Shown: positions 1-11,178, counted from the first letter of the stretch. The stretch: DNA of 44,073 bases from Mycoplasmataceae bacterium (GCA_031282725.1 JAITDD010000044.1:1-44073), one strand, 5' to 3'. Notes: a model not told the origin generated them from the sequence alone. Program-made: numbers and translations.

Positions 1-2339
1 GTATTAGCAGCTACGCTTTTTCTGGATGTCGAAATCTTCAATCATTAACATTAGGAGAAAATGTTACAAATATTGGCGACTATGCTTTTTACAATTGCGA
101 CAAAATTTCTTCTTCTTTAAATATTCCTAATAAAGTAACTAATGTTGGCAACTCAGCTTTCGAAAATTGTGGTTTACTCACTGAAACCTTAACTATCGGA
201 AGTGATGTTTCATCTATCGGAAATAAAGCTTTCTCGAATTGTAATTTTAGCGATGTTGTTGTTAATCTAGAAAACACTCACTTCCAATTAGCAAATAATG
301 TTGGAAACGCAAAAGTCTTAATCCCGGTTTTGGAACATTCGGATCATTGTTTTAAATACGAATCTGACAAGCCAGTAGGAGGAATCGCTTATGGTCATTT
401 AGTATTGGAAGGTTATCCGCCAACGATAGGTGCGGAAGCTTTTAAAGATTGCAATAAATTAACTGGAGAACTTGAAATTCCAGAAGGTTTACATGTGATA
501 GGGAAAGAAGCTTTTAAAAATTGTACCGGATTAACTGGTTTATCAGAAAACAATCGATGCCAAGAAATAGGAGAACAAGCTTTCAGCGGCTGTAATAATT
601 TATCAGATGTATTGATGCTTGAAAGTTCTTCTAATTATCAAAAAATCGATTCAAAAGCTTTCGCATATTGTTCTAAAATTACAAGGTTACATTTCCTAGA
701 CTTCGATAAAAACCTTCCGCCAACTAAATGAGCAAACGATATTTTCGTAGGATGAAATAACACCGATAACACCATTTCTGTTACTATTGATTGAATTGGT
801 ACCCCTGTTCCTAATTGAGATGCTAGAGATTTCGCTGTTACTAAAGGGTTAGGATTAAATTGAGTCGGTGGAGATTATAAATTAGCTGATGGAAGTGATT
901 GAAGTGGACATAATCCTTTAAGTGGAACCCTAACATGTATAAAAGTAGGAGAAGGTGCTTCTGCTTACGCGAAAATAACACAATGCAATTCTTCTTACGA
1001 AGCCACAGAATTAGTTATTCCGGATTATGTAAAAATCGGTGACGAAGTTTTACCTTTGAAAGAAATAAATCAGAATGTTTTTGAAAGAAAATCAAAATTA
1101 ACTGGAAGTTTAACAATAGGAAATAAAATCGAAAATATCGGAAATAGTGCTTTTAATGAGTGCGCAAATTTAACAAATGTTATTTGTGGAAAACAAGTAA
1201 AAAAACTCGGTATTTATTCCTTTGCCAGATGTTCTAAATTAACTAGTTTAACATTGTCAAATGACTTAGAAGAAATTGGCGATTCTGCTTTCCGAGAATG
1301 TAGCGAACTAACAACAGAATTAAAAATTCCTGATAATGTAATAAATATAGGCAATTATGCTTTTTATAAATGTACTAAAATACCAAAATTAACATTACAA
1401 AAAAATTTAGAGAAAATAGGCAATGACGCCTTTCATGATTGCGCCGGTTTACAAGGAGAATTAAAAATTCCTGATAATGTAACAAAAATCAGTAATTCTG
1501 CTTTTTACGGGTGTGCCAATTTATCTCATTTAACATTGCCAGAAAATTTGAATGAAATCGAAAATGGCGCTTTTGTCAATTGCGATAGTTTATCTGGAGA
1601 ATTAAAAATTCCAAACAATGTTACAAAAATCGATGATAATGCCTTTTTCGGTTGCAGCGGTTTAGAAGGAGAATTAGATATGCCTGATAATTTGACAAAA
1701 ATTGGCAATTCCGCTTTTTACAATTGTTCTAAATTGTCTCGTTTAACATTACCGGAAAAATTAGAACAAATTGACGATAACACTTTCGGGTATTGCGGAA
1801 ATTTAACAAATGTTGTGTTTGGAAATCAAGTAAAAATAGGCAATAATTCCTTTCAATCATGCGCTAAATTAACTAGTTTGACATTACCGGAAAGTTTAAT
1901 AGAAATTGGTACATATGCTTTTTCCGGTTGCAGCAGCTTAGAAGGAGAATTAAAAATTCCAGATAATGTAACAAAAATCGGCCGTTATGCTTTTCGTGGT
2001 TGCTCTAGTTTATCTCATTTAACATTGGCGAAAAATTTGGAGGAAATTAGCGAACATGCCTTCGACAATTGTAATGGTTTAAAAGAGAATTTAACACTAC
2101 ATAGTGCTTTAACGAAAGTTGAGAATTACGCGTTTGATGGGTGCGCTGGGATTACTTCGCTAACATTTGATGATTTTAGTAAAAACCCGGAGTGAGATGG
2201 CAATTATATATTTTACGGATGGGGCGGTGGAGTTGTAAAGGTTACAGGCTCACATGTAAACAATTGAACAGCAGAAGCAGCACTTCAATATACTAAAAGC
2301 AAAGGTTTAACTGGCAATTGAAACTATGAAAATGGCTAA
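1..2339 (+). CDS. BspA-like leucine-rich repeat surface protein, 3' part
   Basis: The gene enters the window already open (first full codon at base 3) and stops at TAA 2337-2339; about 778 codons are visible. It is made of LRR_5/BspA-type repeats of about 23-24 residues with the pattern L-(K/T)-I-P-x-x-V-x-x-I-G-x-x-A-F-x-x-C, as in BspA-family adhesins of oral and gut bacteria and trichomonads. Two repeat blocks (bases 3-720 and about 1050-2190) flank a roughly 110-residue non-repeat island rich in Trp, all encoded as TGA (about 730-1040). The C-terminus after the last repeat is a short Trp- and Gly-rich tail with no LPxTG motif and no membrane anchor. Nine or more in-frame TGA codons must be read as Trp. 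Surface exposure and adhesion are inferred from the family; the signal peptide would lie upstream of the window. Confidence 0.85.
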
Positions 2340-2792
2340 TCTAAAAGTCTTGGTAAATTCAATCTTATTAATTATTTTAACTACTCTTTCGCTTAAAATT
2401 TTTCAATAAATTTAAATCCTAAGGATTATATATTTAGCGTAGTGGGTTAGATGAAGAATTAAACTGTCCCTGTGTTCACGATGAATTAATAATGCCTTTT
2501 TTTAAAGTGATTCATTGAAATTAATTAGTTCTAATGTAAACATTGGTTCAATAAGTTTCTGGTTTGATATTAAAAACTCTAGCATTGTCAGTTGGTCTAG
2601 TCAGAGTGTCTTTCTTTCTTACATCTATATTAAAACAAAATTTCGAACTCTTCATTATGGGGTTAAGATGTTTAGATATGTGTTTTGAAATGGTTTCATG
2701 AAGAGAAAATTACTTCTTCACTTTTTTGGGCCCAGCCTAGTTATTATCAGAATATAATTACCTTATAACGGTTTGTTATTTAAGGATATTTG
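2340..2792. other. Intergenic region with decayed mobile-element sequence
   Basis: No intact gene is visible in these 453 bases. A short palindrome AATCCTAAGGATT at 2415-2427 could help terminate the upstream transcript. On the minus strand a 44-codon open stretch (about 2533-2667) is too short to call. An insertion-sequence-end-like motif lies at 2713-2739. TATAAT near 2752-2757 is a possible proS promoter, giving a leader of roughly 30 bases, and AAGGAT before the ATG at 2793 is a weak ribosome binding site. Confidence 0.5.
2713..2739 (-). repeat. IS-end-like terminal repeat, copy 1
   Basis: Read on the minus strand this begins TAGGCTGGGCCCAAAAAAGT and continues GAAGAAG. It matches the plus-strand sequence at 13760-13786 with about 4 differences in 27 bases. 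The AC/GC-TG-GG-CC-CAAAAA-GT-G pattern resembles terminal repeats of IS3-family (IS150-group) elements. No transposase gene is attached, so it is probably a remnant. The family assignment is from memory of IS ends. Confidence 0.45.
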
Positions 2793-4262
2793 ATGGAAAA
2801 TAAAAAGAACAACGCTATCACATTAAGAAGTCAAAATTTTGCTCAATGATATACTGATGTATGCGAAAATGCTAAACTTTTTACTTATGCTTCTGTAAAA
2901 GGAATGATTAATTATTTGCCTAACAGTTGATCTATTTGAGAAAAGATTACAAAAATTCTCGATAATGATTTTAAAAAACATGGAATTGAAAATGTATACT
3001 GTCCTCTTTTTATAAAAATGTCAGACTTTAATAAAGAAAAGAAACATATTGAAGGGTTTGCGCCAGAATCTTTTATTATTGAAAAAATTGGAAACGAACA
3101 AATTCCTGAACCTTTAATTGTGCGCCCAACTAGCGAAGTATTGTTTAGCCAAATGTTTAACTCAATATTAAAAAACTATAAAAATCTTCCCTTAAAATAC
3201 AATCAATGATGTAGTGTTGTTCGAGCCGAAAAAACAACGAAACCTTTTTTACGAGGAAGCGAACTTATTTGACACGAAGCCCATCATATTTTTGCAAGTG
3301 CTGAAGAGGCATTAGATGATGTTAAAAAAATGCGAGATATTTATAATAACTTCTTGAAAGATTATTGTTGTTTAGCTTTTATTAGTGGACAAAAAACAGA
3401 AGGAGAAAAATTCGCTGGTGCTATCGCTACTTACACAAGAGAAATATGAAGCCAGGATAACCAATTTATTCAAACGGGAACAAATCATTATTTTGGCACT
3501 AATTTTTCATCTATCTATGGTTTAAAGTTTCAAGATGTCAATAATGAATACAAAATGCCTTTTTATACAACCCACGGAATTACACAAAGAATAATCGGTG
3601 ATTTAATAGTTGTGCATGGTGATGATAACGGTTTAGTTCTTCCTTTTAAAATAGCTCAAAAACAAGTAATCATTTCCCCTTTATTCGCCGATAGAGATAA
3701 AAATGTATTGGTTAAAGCAAACGAGATTAAACAACTTTTGCAAGATAATGGTATTAATTGTTTCATTGACGACTCTGATAAATCTTTCGGTTTTAAAATA
3801 AATAATTCAGAGGTTTTAGGGACTCCTTTTTTTATTGCCTTTGGGCCTGTTGATTTAAACAAAAATGAATGTATCTTAATAAGACGAGATAATCATATCA
3901 AACAAACCATTTCATTAGATAAGATATTATCATCAATTAAAGAACAAGCATTAGTCTATGACAAAACTCTTTATGATAATTCTTTAAACAGATTAAAAGA
4001 TTCTATTGTTGTCTGCGATACTATGGAAGAATGTAAGAAGGCGATAAATGAACAAAAGATTGTATTAGCTCCTTTTGCTGGTTCCGTAGAGGATGAGGAT
4101 AAGTTTAAACAACTAACACAAGCAAAACCTCGTTGTATTTTAGATAAAGAAAATTTTTATTTAGTTAAAGAAAAAATCAAAAGCATAATTCCGCAAAATA
4201 AAAAATGTATTATTAGTAATAATCCCGCCAAGCATTATGTTTTCTTTGGACGTCAATATTAA
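2793..4262 (+). CDS. proS: Prolyl-tRNA synthetase, archaeal/eukaryal type
   Basis: This 489-residue class II aminoacyl-tRNA synthetase charges tRNA-Pro with proline. The start ATG 2793 is preceded by AAGGAT. Visible signatures are RPTSE (about residues 110-114), the motif 2 region FLRGSELIWHEAHH (about 150), and motif 3 GITQRIIGDLIVVHGDD followed by GLVLP (about 260-285), which mark the archaeal-like ProRS found in mollicutes. The anticodon-binding domain follows (PLFADRDKNVLVKANEI). The protein ends in -FFGRQY, like the conserved C-terminal Tyr of this type. Several TGA codons fall on conserved Trp positions. The next gene begins 12 bases after the stop and is probably cotranscribed. Confidence 0.95.
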
Positions 4263-4274
4263 TAAGTAAAGGAA

Positions 4275-4820
4275 ATGGAAAAAAAAGAATTACCGCCTCA
4301 ATATAAACCTCTTCCTGTTTATATTTATGAAAGACCAATAGATGAAGAGAAACGAACACCCTACACTAGATTCATTGCAAAAAAAATACTTAAATTTACT
4401 CGTTATCATTATTCAATAAAAGCTCATTCTCAATATCAATTTGTTATTACATTAAAAATAATTTCTCTTTTTATTGTTGAATTTGCTTTATCTTTTCTTT
4501 CAATGTTTATTTGAGAAAGTCCTGCTCATGAAGATGGTTCTAAGTATCAATTGTTAATGGGAAGTTTATCTTGAATCAGTTTAATTTGTGCAATTTTATT
4601 TTTATTTTTTATTGTGATATATATTGTTTATGTTTCTTATTTTTTTTATTCTTCCTTATCCTTATTTATGAAAACGAAAAAATACCATGAAATTTGCGAT
4701 AACTATTCTAGTTTAAAGAAAATAACTCATTTAAAAAATAAAGAAATCAAAACTTTGTTTAAAATGAAATTTATTACAAAAGAGCTTTATGAAGTTTATA
4801 AAAAATCGATAGCTGATTAA
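4275..4820 (+). CDS. Two-helix membrane protein of unknown function
   Basis: A 181-residue protein with a charged N-terminal cytoplasmic part (KKELPPQYKPLPVYIYERP), a first membrane segment at about 56-80 (ITLKIISLFIVEFALSFLSM), a short acidic loop, a second segment at about 100-130 (SLICAILFLFFIVIYIVYVS) and a Lys-rich tail. Two Trp are encoded by TGA. It lies 12 bases downstream of proS with AAGGAAATGG at the start (AAGGA only 3 bases from the ATG), so it likely shares the proS transcript. Its stop overlaps by two bases the stop codon of the convergent gene at 4817-6259. I do not recognise the family. Confidence 0.8.
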
Positions 4821-6259
4821 TCTGGTTTTTCTACTTTATCTTTTTCTTTATCCTTCGCTTCTTTCTCTTTTTTTGGTTCAGTTTTTTCTTCTGATTCTTC
4901 CAAAAAAGTTTCATCGCCTCATTCATCTTCGTTATCGATGCCGCTTTTTAAATCTTCTTTTGGTTTAGGCATTAAAAAATCATCATCATTCTTGTTAACA
5001 TTTGGCATAAAGTAATCAAAGTCAGCGAAATCGTTTTTATTTTCTTCTTCTTCCTTTTTTTGTGAAGCTTGGTATTCTTTGTCAAAATTTTCGATTAATC
5101 TTTTTACAGATTTTTTGATTTCTTCCTTTACTTTTTCTGAGATTATCGGGTCATTATTTTCGATAATATCTCGAATCTTATTTATTTTGTCACCGAATTC
5201 TTCAGGCATGTTAGGCAATATTCTATCACTGATTAGATTTTTAAAGTAGTATTTATTAATATAGATTTCAATATTAGCATTCTCTCTTACATTTTTATCG
5301 TCATCAACAGCAAAAATATTCGTTAAAAGGACATTGAAGTTAGTGTATATAACCAAACCATCAATAATCGATTTGGCTTCCGAAAATATATTTTCTTTCT
5401 TAATTTCAAAGAAACAATCGTATAGTTCTTTAAAGATAATCATTTGATATTTTTTACAGAATATTATTTTTTCATCATTTGAAAGTTTTATGATATGTTC
5501 TAAAATCTGCATTTTCTTTGTTGCTTTTATCTCCTTAATTAAGTCAGTTGTGTCTTTCTCTAATAGAAACATCATGTTTTGAAAACGTTTCTCAAATTCG
5601 GGATCTTTGGTATTAACGATATCTTTCATTTCGATAAAAATATTTTCATATTGGGCTTTTTTAGTTTCTTCTTCTGTGTCTTTGACTACATCTTTAAGAT
5701 CTTCTTTTTTATTCTCGTAAGATTTTACATCGTCATTGTCTGTTAAAATGATTAATATGTTGTCGAAAAGATATGTTAAAGGGTTAATATTATCGTTATT
5801 GTTTCCATCGATTTCAAGAACTTGGGAATCGATATTTTCTTCCTTTTTCACTGTTCTTTTTTGATGGGTATTAACGGTTATTGTTTTTCATTTTATATAT
5901 CATATTTTTCTTTTTATATCATAAACCGGGGTAAGCATCTCAACAGTAATCTCGTCTTTTTTTGTTAAATCTCTAATCTTTCATTCGGTTAAATTTAAAA
6001 GGTTTTTTTCTAAATCAAGGATCTTATTTTCTTCGACCGCTTTATTAATTAAATAGAATTTACCATGTTTTTTATTCAAGATTATAAAATCGTAAAAGTT
6101 TTGGTTTTTGTATATTGATATATTTAAAAAATAAAAATCTGAATCTTTTTTAAAACTATCAATAAATGTTTGTAGATTTTCATTAATACATGAAGAAGTG
6201 TAGTCGTAGAGATTTAATTTACCAATAATTTCTTTTTTATTTTTATAATACTCGCTCAT
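4817..6259 (-). CDS. Lineage-specific charged protein, 'VRE' family, paralogue of the gene upstream
   Basis: A 480-residue protein of unknown function. The N-terminal 110 residues carry short beta-rich segments (HGKFYLINKA, TVEMLTPVYD) that align with HWTV/GKFFLIAKPP and DIDIITPLYD of the upstream neighbour. The middle has LSNDEKIIF (about 259-267) and DDDKNVRENANIEIY (about 319-333), both matched in the neighbour and in the 34040-36292 protein. The C-terminus is a low-complexity acidic/Lys tail (KEKEAKDKEKDKVEKPD). No signal peptide or membrane segment is visible, so it is likely cytoplasmic. Its ATG lies 17 bases inside the end of the upstream gene, so the two are translationally coupled. 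Four TGA-Trp codons are needed to read it as one gene. Confidence 0.8.
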
Positions 6260-7823
6260 TGTTTCCTAAATGCACTTGCTCCTCTTCTTCATTTTCGTTG
6301 TTACGATTATTATATTGTGTATTCATTCGATGTTCGATTTCATCCTGACTTTTTTTAGCGGCAGCTTGTTCTTCTGCCTTTTTTTTATCTAAATAGTCTT
6401 GGTATTTCGCTTCAAATTCTGCATCATCTTTTTCTCTTTCTTTATCTTCTTCTTCAAGAGCTTTCATCATTGCTTCTGCCGCTAGTTCTCGTTCCTCATT
6501 TTCTTTTTCTTCTTCAATTCTTTTTGCATTGTTTAACATTTCCATCTGATCTTTTTCTTTTTGGGAGAATAAAATGGATTTCGTTTTTTCTTCCTCTTCA
6601 ATATTCTCTTCTTCTTCCTCTTCTTCATCAATCTCTTCTTCGTCAGAAAATAAAGCTTCGTTATGTTGCTGTAAGGAAAAGAATTTAGATTTTACCGAAG
6701 TTTCGATATCTTTGGAGATACCAGAAGGGATGTTAGGGGAATTGTAGGAAATTATGTCTGATAAGTTAATGATTTGGTCTTCATAATCGTTTACAATATA
6801 TTGATTAAACTCTTCTTTTAAAAGATTAAAAAAAACTATATTAGCATACATCTCGATATTTATCATTTCTCTAACATCAAGATTTTCATCATTCCCGAAT
6901 AAGTTATTTAATAAAAGGTTCATGTTTGCCAGTTTGTTTAAACTATTTATTAATGAAGAAGGGTCTTTGGTTTTTGAGTTTTTAAAATTATTAAAGTCAG
7001 TGAAGACATCTTGAAATAAGGCAGTTTGGTTAGAAGAACAGAATTCGATTTTTTCTTCCTTACGTAATGATGTTATTTTTGTTTTAAGGTTAGAAAATCC
7101 GCTAGCATTAGGTTTGAATTGTTCGTTAAGATTGGCAGAAGATAATTTTAAAAAAGGTTGCATTTCAACGATTTCATCCATTTGTTTTTTGTTGTTAGAA
7201 TCAAGTTGTGAAAATAATTTATTGTATTGGGAGAAATTTTTCATCTTTTCAATTTCACCTACATTTCATTTTGCTTGATCGTTTATTTTTTTATCATATA
7301 AATCTTTGTCATATTCATTTGTTAAAAGCATTGCGATATTATCTAAACTATGATAACTACTACTTCAATCATCACTTTGCACTTGTCCGTCTAAATCTAG
7401 TTTATAAGAATCGATGATGTGAGTATTACGACATTCAATGTTTCCTGCTAAATCAATATTTGTTTCTTCTTTCATTACGGTTCAGTGGTAATTATCATAA
7501 TCGTATAAAGGGGTTATTATATCAATATCTATTGAATCGTTTTTTGTCAGCTTTTTAATATCTTCTTGATTGATGTGTCCAATGGAAGAATATGGTGGTT
7601 TAGCGATTAAAAAGAATTTTCCTGTATCGTTATTTTTTATTAATACATTTCAATAACTATCTTCTTCATTTTTATTTAATTTAAAAAAGCTAAAATTATT
7701 ATTTGTTTCTTTTAAAGATTCGATTAAATGTTGTAACTCTTCATGAAAGTTTTGTTTATCATTCTTAAAGTTTCCACCATTCTTTTTATATAAAAGTGCA
7801 GCATTTTTATATTTGTTTCTCAT
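6243..7823 (-). CDS. Lineage-specific acidic coiled-coil protein, 'VRE' family
   Basis: A 526-residue protein of unknown function. Residues 1-190 form the same N-terminal module as in the downstream paralogue. The central module has LRKEEKIEF (about 253-261) and NDENLDVREMINIEMYAN (about 311-328). Residues about 335-500 are strongly Glu-rich, alternating Glu/Lys/Ala (EEEEEEENIEEEEK, ELAAEAMMKALEEEDKE), and predict a long charged coiled coil. Start ATG 7823 lies only 10 bases from the tRNA-Thr gene, with no TATAAT close to the ATG, so it may be transcribed from upstream through the tRNA. Five TGA-Trp codons occur in the first 230 residues. A structural or cytoskeletal role is possible but unsupported. 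Confidence 0.8.
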
Positions 7824-7832
7824 AATATTTAA

Positions 7833-7908
7833 TGGTGCCGACTATAGGAATCGAACCTACAACCTACTGATTACAAGTCAGTTGCTCTGCCAATTGAGCT
7901 AAGACGGC
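7833..7908 (-). tRNA. tRNA-Thr (anticodon TGT)
   Basis: The minus strand folds as a standard cloverleaf. The anticodon stem-loop is ACTGA-CTTGTAA-TCAGT with anticodon TGT, the T arm contains GGTTCGATTCC, and the D arm is GCTC-AATTGGCA-GAGC. The acceptor stem GCCGTCT pairs with AGTCGGC except for one U-U mismatch at the fifth pair. The 3' CCA is encoded. It sits between the CYTH gene (39 bases upstream) and the coiled-coil gene, all on the same strand. Confidence 0.95.
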
Positions 7909-7947
7909 TTATGTAAATTATATAAATTAAGGTTTTTAAAAAATGGA

Positions 7948-8556
7948 TTATTTTCTTTTTTTCGCAAGTAACATTTTTTCTAATTTTTTATTTTCAAAAG
8001 TTATGTCTGTTCATGTGTTAACTTCGTTTTCGTGAATGTCATAAACCAAAGCATACATTCGGTCGATAGCGCCAAACATAGCTTCTTTAAAGTCTAATCC
8101 TAATTTAGCGCAAACTTGTTTTACTTTCTTTTCACTTGAACCTTCAATTTCTGTAACAAAAGGTAAAAAAGGTCAATGGTCAATTACGATTTCAACGTCA
8201 TCAATTTCTCATGTTTCTCTTGTTGTTTCTTGATAAGCTTTTAAAGGCAATCCGGTGAGAGTTAATATTTCGCAAGCTTTATCGAAATTACTAACTTCAA
8301 TTTCACTTTCGAAAACATCATGTATTCCCCTTCCTGTGATAACTTTGCATGTCATAGTGATCTTACCGCCCTCATCACGAACTCGAAAATATTTAGGTTC
8401 ATTCACAATACCAAAAACTTTCCTTTTCATTGTTCTTTCAGGAGTTACTAATTTTGCTTTAATTTGTTTTAGTTTTTTAATAAACTCATCTTTTTCAATA
8501 AAGAATTTTGCTTCGATTTCTTTTGAAACTGGTTTAATTCCTTTTTTATTCGCCAT
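7948..8556 (-). CDS. CYTH-domain protein (adenylate cyclase/thiamine-triphosphatase type)
   Basis: This 202-residue protein matches the CYTH fold, a triphosphate tunnel enzyme. It starts with the ExExK signature (EIEAKF, about residues 13-18), then has charged strands ending in YFRVRDEGG and ITMTCKV, a DVFESEIEV strand, VEIVIDHWPFLPFVTEIEG with the conserved D and E residues, and the closing helix SSEKKVKQVCAKLGLDF. These are the usual Mg2+/triphosphate-binding positions. CYTH proteins hydrolyse thiamine triphosphate, tripolyphosphate or similar, and some make cAMP; the substrate cannot be told from sequence. Two TGA-Trp codons are needed near the C-terminus and further on. TATAAT lies 9 bases before the ATG. 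Confidence 0.85.
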
Positions 8557-8565
8557 GTCTATTTA

Positions 8566-8571
8566 ATTATA
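8566..8571 (-). promoter_or_regulatory. -10 box of the CYTH gene
   Basis: TATAAT on the minus strand, 9 bases before ATG 8556. No convincing -35 box is seen. Confidence 0.6.
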
Positions 8572-8672
8572 GAAAAATTCAATATAAGCTTGTGATTATT
8601 TTTTTCACAACCCTTCCTCGTGGCATTGCGATTATCAGGCTGGTAAAAGAACCAAACGTTTGACATTCGTGA

Positions 8673-10562
8673 CTAAACAAAACGGTATTCGCATGAACCA
8701 ACTTCATCGTTTTCACGAAATCCTACTACTGCCACATAGGCTAGTGGAAAACATCGAGGCTTAGTTGCTTCAATATAATGCAAGCCGTTAGCTTCTGCTT
8801 GTCTTTCAATATCTTGCATAAATAAATCGTAACGTGTAGGAGGACAAGTTCATGCTGGTGGTAATTCAGTTCTTGTTTCTAAAGTTCCACATGTGATACT
8901 TTCTTCTGAGACTCCGGTTAACGCAAGTTCGTCTAGGTTGGAAATATATCCTTGTATCAATCCTCGCTCTTTTTCTTCTATCGTGTGCGAATCTATATAT
9001 CGTGCTCTTTCTAATAATTTTGTTTTATTTGTTTCAATAAAGGCTCTTTGTTGTTCAACACTTGTTTTTTCTGTCAAAATTTGTTTAGCTTGCTCGTCAT
9101 TTTCAATATTTGGGGATAAAACTTGAATTCGTTTACAAATCATTTCTTCAAAACATGAGTGCATTATTCAATCATTGGCTATGATTTGTCTATCTTCATC
9201 GTTAGTATTGACATCATTTATTTTTCTTTCAATCAACTCATTTCTTTCATTGTGTTTTTTCCATGCATTAAATAATGTTTGTAAATTTGCGTTTTCTATT
9301 TCATATGCTTGCTTTAAAAAATTATCTTCCAATGCTTTAACACTTTTTTCCCGTCATTGCAGTATGCGTTGTCTTTGCATCACCTCTTCGTGTCATTGTC
9401 CGCATTTTAAAAATGCTCGCAATCCTTTTGATTCGTTAATATTTCTTTCTAACCGCGAAATTTCACCTTCAATTTGCTTGTTTACAGAATTAAACATTGT
9501 GCGAGTGTAGCTTTCTTTAAATGTTTCTAATGATTTTTCTTTAATATCGTTGATTTGACTACGTAATTGGGTTGCTTTTTCAATGTGGTTTGGGTGGAAA
9601 TATGGTTCATTTTCTTCTCTAATTCTAGTAACAGGACCGAATTTCTTTAAATCATTAGCAGTAACGTAGATTGGCGCTCTACCCGAAAATTCCTTTGGAA
9701 CATAACCTGCATTATCATAAGCGGCATAACATAATTGGGTGCAATATCAATACTTATTGTTTAAATTGGATATAGAAGAAAATATGTAAGGTTTCAATCC
9801 ATATTTCATTTTTTCGGCAGGTTTGTTAGCTATTTCATTAGCGATTGCGACAGCTCTTTGCTTTATTTCATCAGTTGTGTTTGGTCTAATTATTGAAAGT
9901 CAGGAAAATGACATTGCAGGTTCAGTTGATTTACAAACACCTCTCATAAACATTTGAACAGTAGTTACCATTCCTGTCTCATAATTAACATCAGTAACAA
10001 TTTGAGTGTGTTTGTTTGAAGTTATTAAATCGCCAACTTTAATCCTTTGACTATAATATTGGTTTATTTTTTTAAAAGTAGTTTCCATATATTCATTTCT
10101 TGAATCTGCTTCTTTTTTTACGTCTTGGGTAATGCTTTCGGTATAACTAGCGATTCTTTTTTTTGTATCATCATTAAAATGTTCCTCACCTTTTTCAATT
10201 ACTTTTTTAAAAATATCAGAAATAACGGTTGCAGCAAAAATAGCGATTTCGTGCTTTATATTTGGAATTCTTTCATTAATAAAATCATCATATTGACGTT
10301 CACCATCTTTTCGTAGAATATCGATTTCTTCACCAAATGGTTGATTTAATGTCGGAGAAATTTTTGTTCTAAAAAAAGAGTATAAGGTTTCAATTTGTTT
10401 CAATAAATCATCCGGATTTTCAAAAGAAGGTTTGTGTTGATCTGAATTAAATAAATTTTCAACAATTTTATCAATATCTTCTCTGAATTTGCTTTCGTGA
10501 GCTTTAAAAATACCACTAGTAAGAGTAGGAAGAACTAGTTTAAAAATTTCGTATAGATTCAT
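8673..10562 (-). CDS. Large helical protein of unknown function
   Basis: A 629-residue protein, continuous from ATG 10562 to TAG 8673 once TGA is read as Trp. The N-terminal half is mostly helical and charged (KKVIEKGEEHFNDDTKKRIAS). Near residue 175-215 is a compact stretch, VGDLITSNKHTQIVTDVNYE, resembling a small beta-barrel loop. The middle contains CTQLCYAAYDNAGYVPKEF and RAPIYVTANDLKKFGPVTR. A helical segment with many Glu/Arg follows, and the end region is PPTRYDLFMQDIERQAEANG...YIEATKPRCFP...VVGFRENDEVGSCEYRFV, which looks like a folded alpha/beta domain. No membrane segment or signal peptide is visible. It stands alone with its own promoter. I do not recognise the family. Confidence 0.75.
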
Positions 10563-10569
10563 TTTAAAT

Positions 10570-10575
10570 ATTATA
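10570..10575 (-). promoter_or_regulatory. -10 box of the 8673-10562 gene
   Basis: TATAAT on the minus strand ends 7 bases before ATG 10562, implying a leaderless or nearly leaderless transcript. The TGGGAGGGTTTAT repeat lies just upstream. Confidence 0.6.
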
Positions 10576-10597
10576 AATAATATTTAAAGCACGTACC

Positions 10598-10617
10598 AAA
10601 ATGCTGGGAGGGTTTAT
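10598..10617. repeat. Dispersed 20-bp repeat, copy 1
   Basis: AAAATGCTGGGAGGGTTTAT matches 22634-22653 (AAAACGTTGGGAGGGTTTAT) with two differences. Each copy lies upstream of a minus-strand gene start. Both copies follow a TTTAAA-rich segment, so they may be relics of one mobile element or a shared regulatory site. Confidence 0.4.
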
Positions 10618-10719
10618 GTGCCATGCATATTACAAAAAAGCTACATTGATGGATGTTAAAATATCTATTCATAAGAATAACTATAGCAAAATTGGATAAA
10701 TTTTAAAAGAATATTAAAT

Positions 10720-11073
10720 TTAAATAGAGTTTAATAAATCGTTTAATTTTTTTGCTGTTGCTTCATTAATATCATCGAATGTTCTTGCAAAATTAATAGC
10801 CAAAGTCTTTTTGTTGGCACTTGAATTAGAAATATTAATTTTAACATTTTGCGATTTTTTTGCAACGATTTCATTAATTTGATTGATAGTTTTTTCATCT
10901 AAAGAATAAAGCTTAGTTAATTTTGCGACAAAATCACTAGGTATTTCTCTTTTCCCGTTTTCAATAGCAGATAAATAAGCACTACTAATTCCTAATTTTC
11001 TAGACATTGTGAAAAGTATTTCATCATGGTCAAATCTTACTATTTTTAATATTTTTGCTAATGTAGTAGCCAT
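10720..11073 (-). CDS. XRE-family transcriptional regulator, copy 2
   Basis: A 117-residue protein with an N-terminal helix-turn-helix: FTMSRKLGISSAYLSAIENG followed by KREIPSDFVAKLTKLY (about residues 21-56), the classic Cro/CI-type HTH. The C-terminal half (VKINISNSSANKKTLAINFA) is shared with the regulator at 13260-13619, which is about 60% identical by eye over the whole length. It probably represses from the conserved site upstream of its own promoter. It is separated by about 105 bases from the end of the five-gene operon and has its own -10 box, so it is a separate unit on the same strand. Confidence 0.9.
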   Translation of the reverse strand: MATTLAKILKIVRFDHDEILFTMSRKLGISSAYLSAIENGKREIPSDFVAKLTKLYSLDEKTINQINEIVAKKSQNVKINISNSSANKKTLAINFARTFDDINEATAKKLNDLLNSI

Positions 11074-11084
11074 AACGTATAAAT

Positions 11085-11090
11085 ATTATA
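11085..11090 (-). promoter_or_regulatory. -10 box of XRE regulator copy 2
   Basis: TATAAT on the minus strand, 11 bases before ATG 11073. The shared operator-like block lies directly upstream at 11099-11125. Confidence 0.6.
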
Positions 11091-11098
11091 TACTAAAT

Positions 11099-11125
11099 TA
11101 ACAAATTGTGGTAATTATTTACAAA
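11099..11125. promoter_or_regulatory. Candidate XRE operator, copy 2
   Basis: Plus-strand ACAAATTGTGGTA, an 8-base variable part and ACAAA. The two ACAAA elements start 20 bases apart, about two helix turns. The same arrangement is found before the other XRE gene at 13643-13669. Binding by the XRE proteins is inferred from the shared sequence and position between -35 and -10. Confidence 0.5.
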
Positions 11126-11178
11126 ATGAATAAAATTATTTTTTCAAATTTAGAATACGATTCAAGTTTTATAAGCTG

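Noticed and set aside
89-277. Minus-strand reading frame within the LRR gene
   Set aside because: It is the antisense of the repeats; Leu/Ser-rich with no family signal.
2533-2667. 44-codon minus-strand frame as a transposase fragment
   Set aside because: Too short and without recognisable DDE or HTH features.
3018-4262. Multiple small fragments of ProRS, TopA, ParE, DnaE and others as separate genes
   Set aside because: They are joined in one frame once TGA is read as Trp, and the joined proteins match full-length families.
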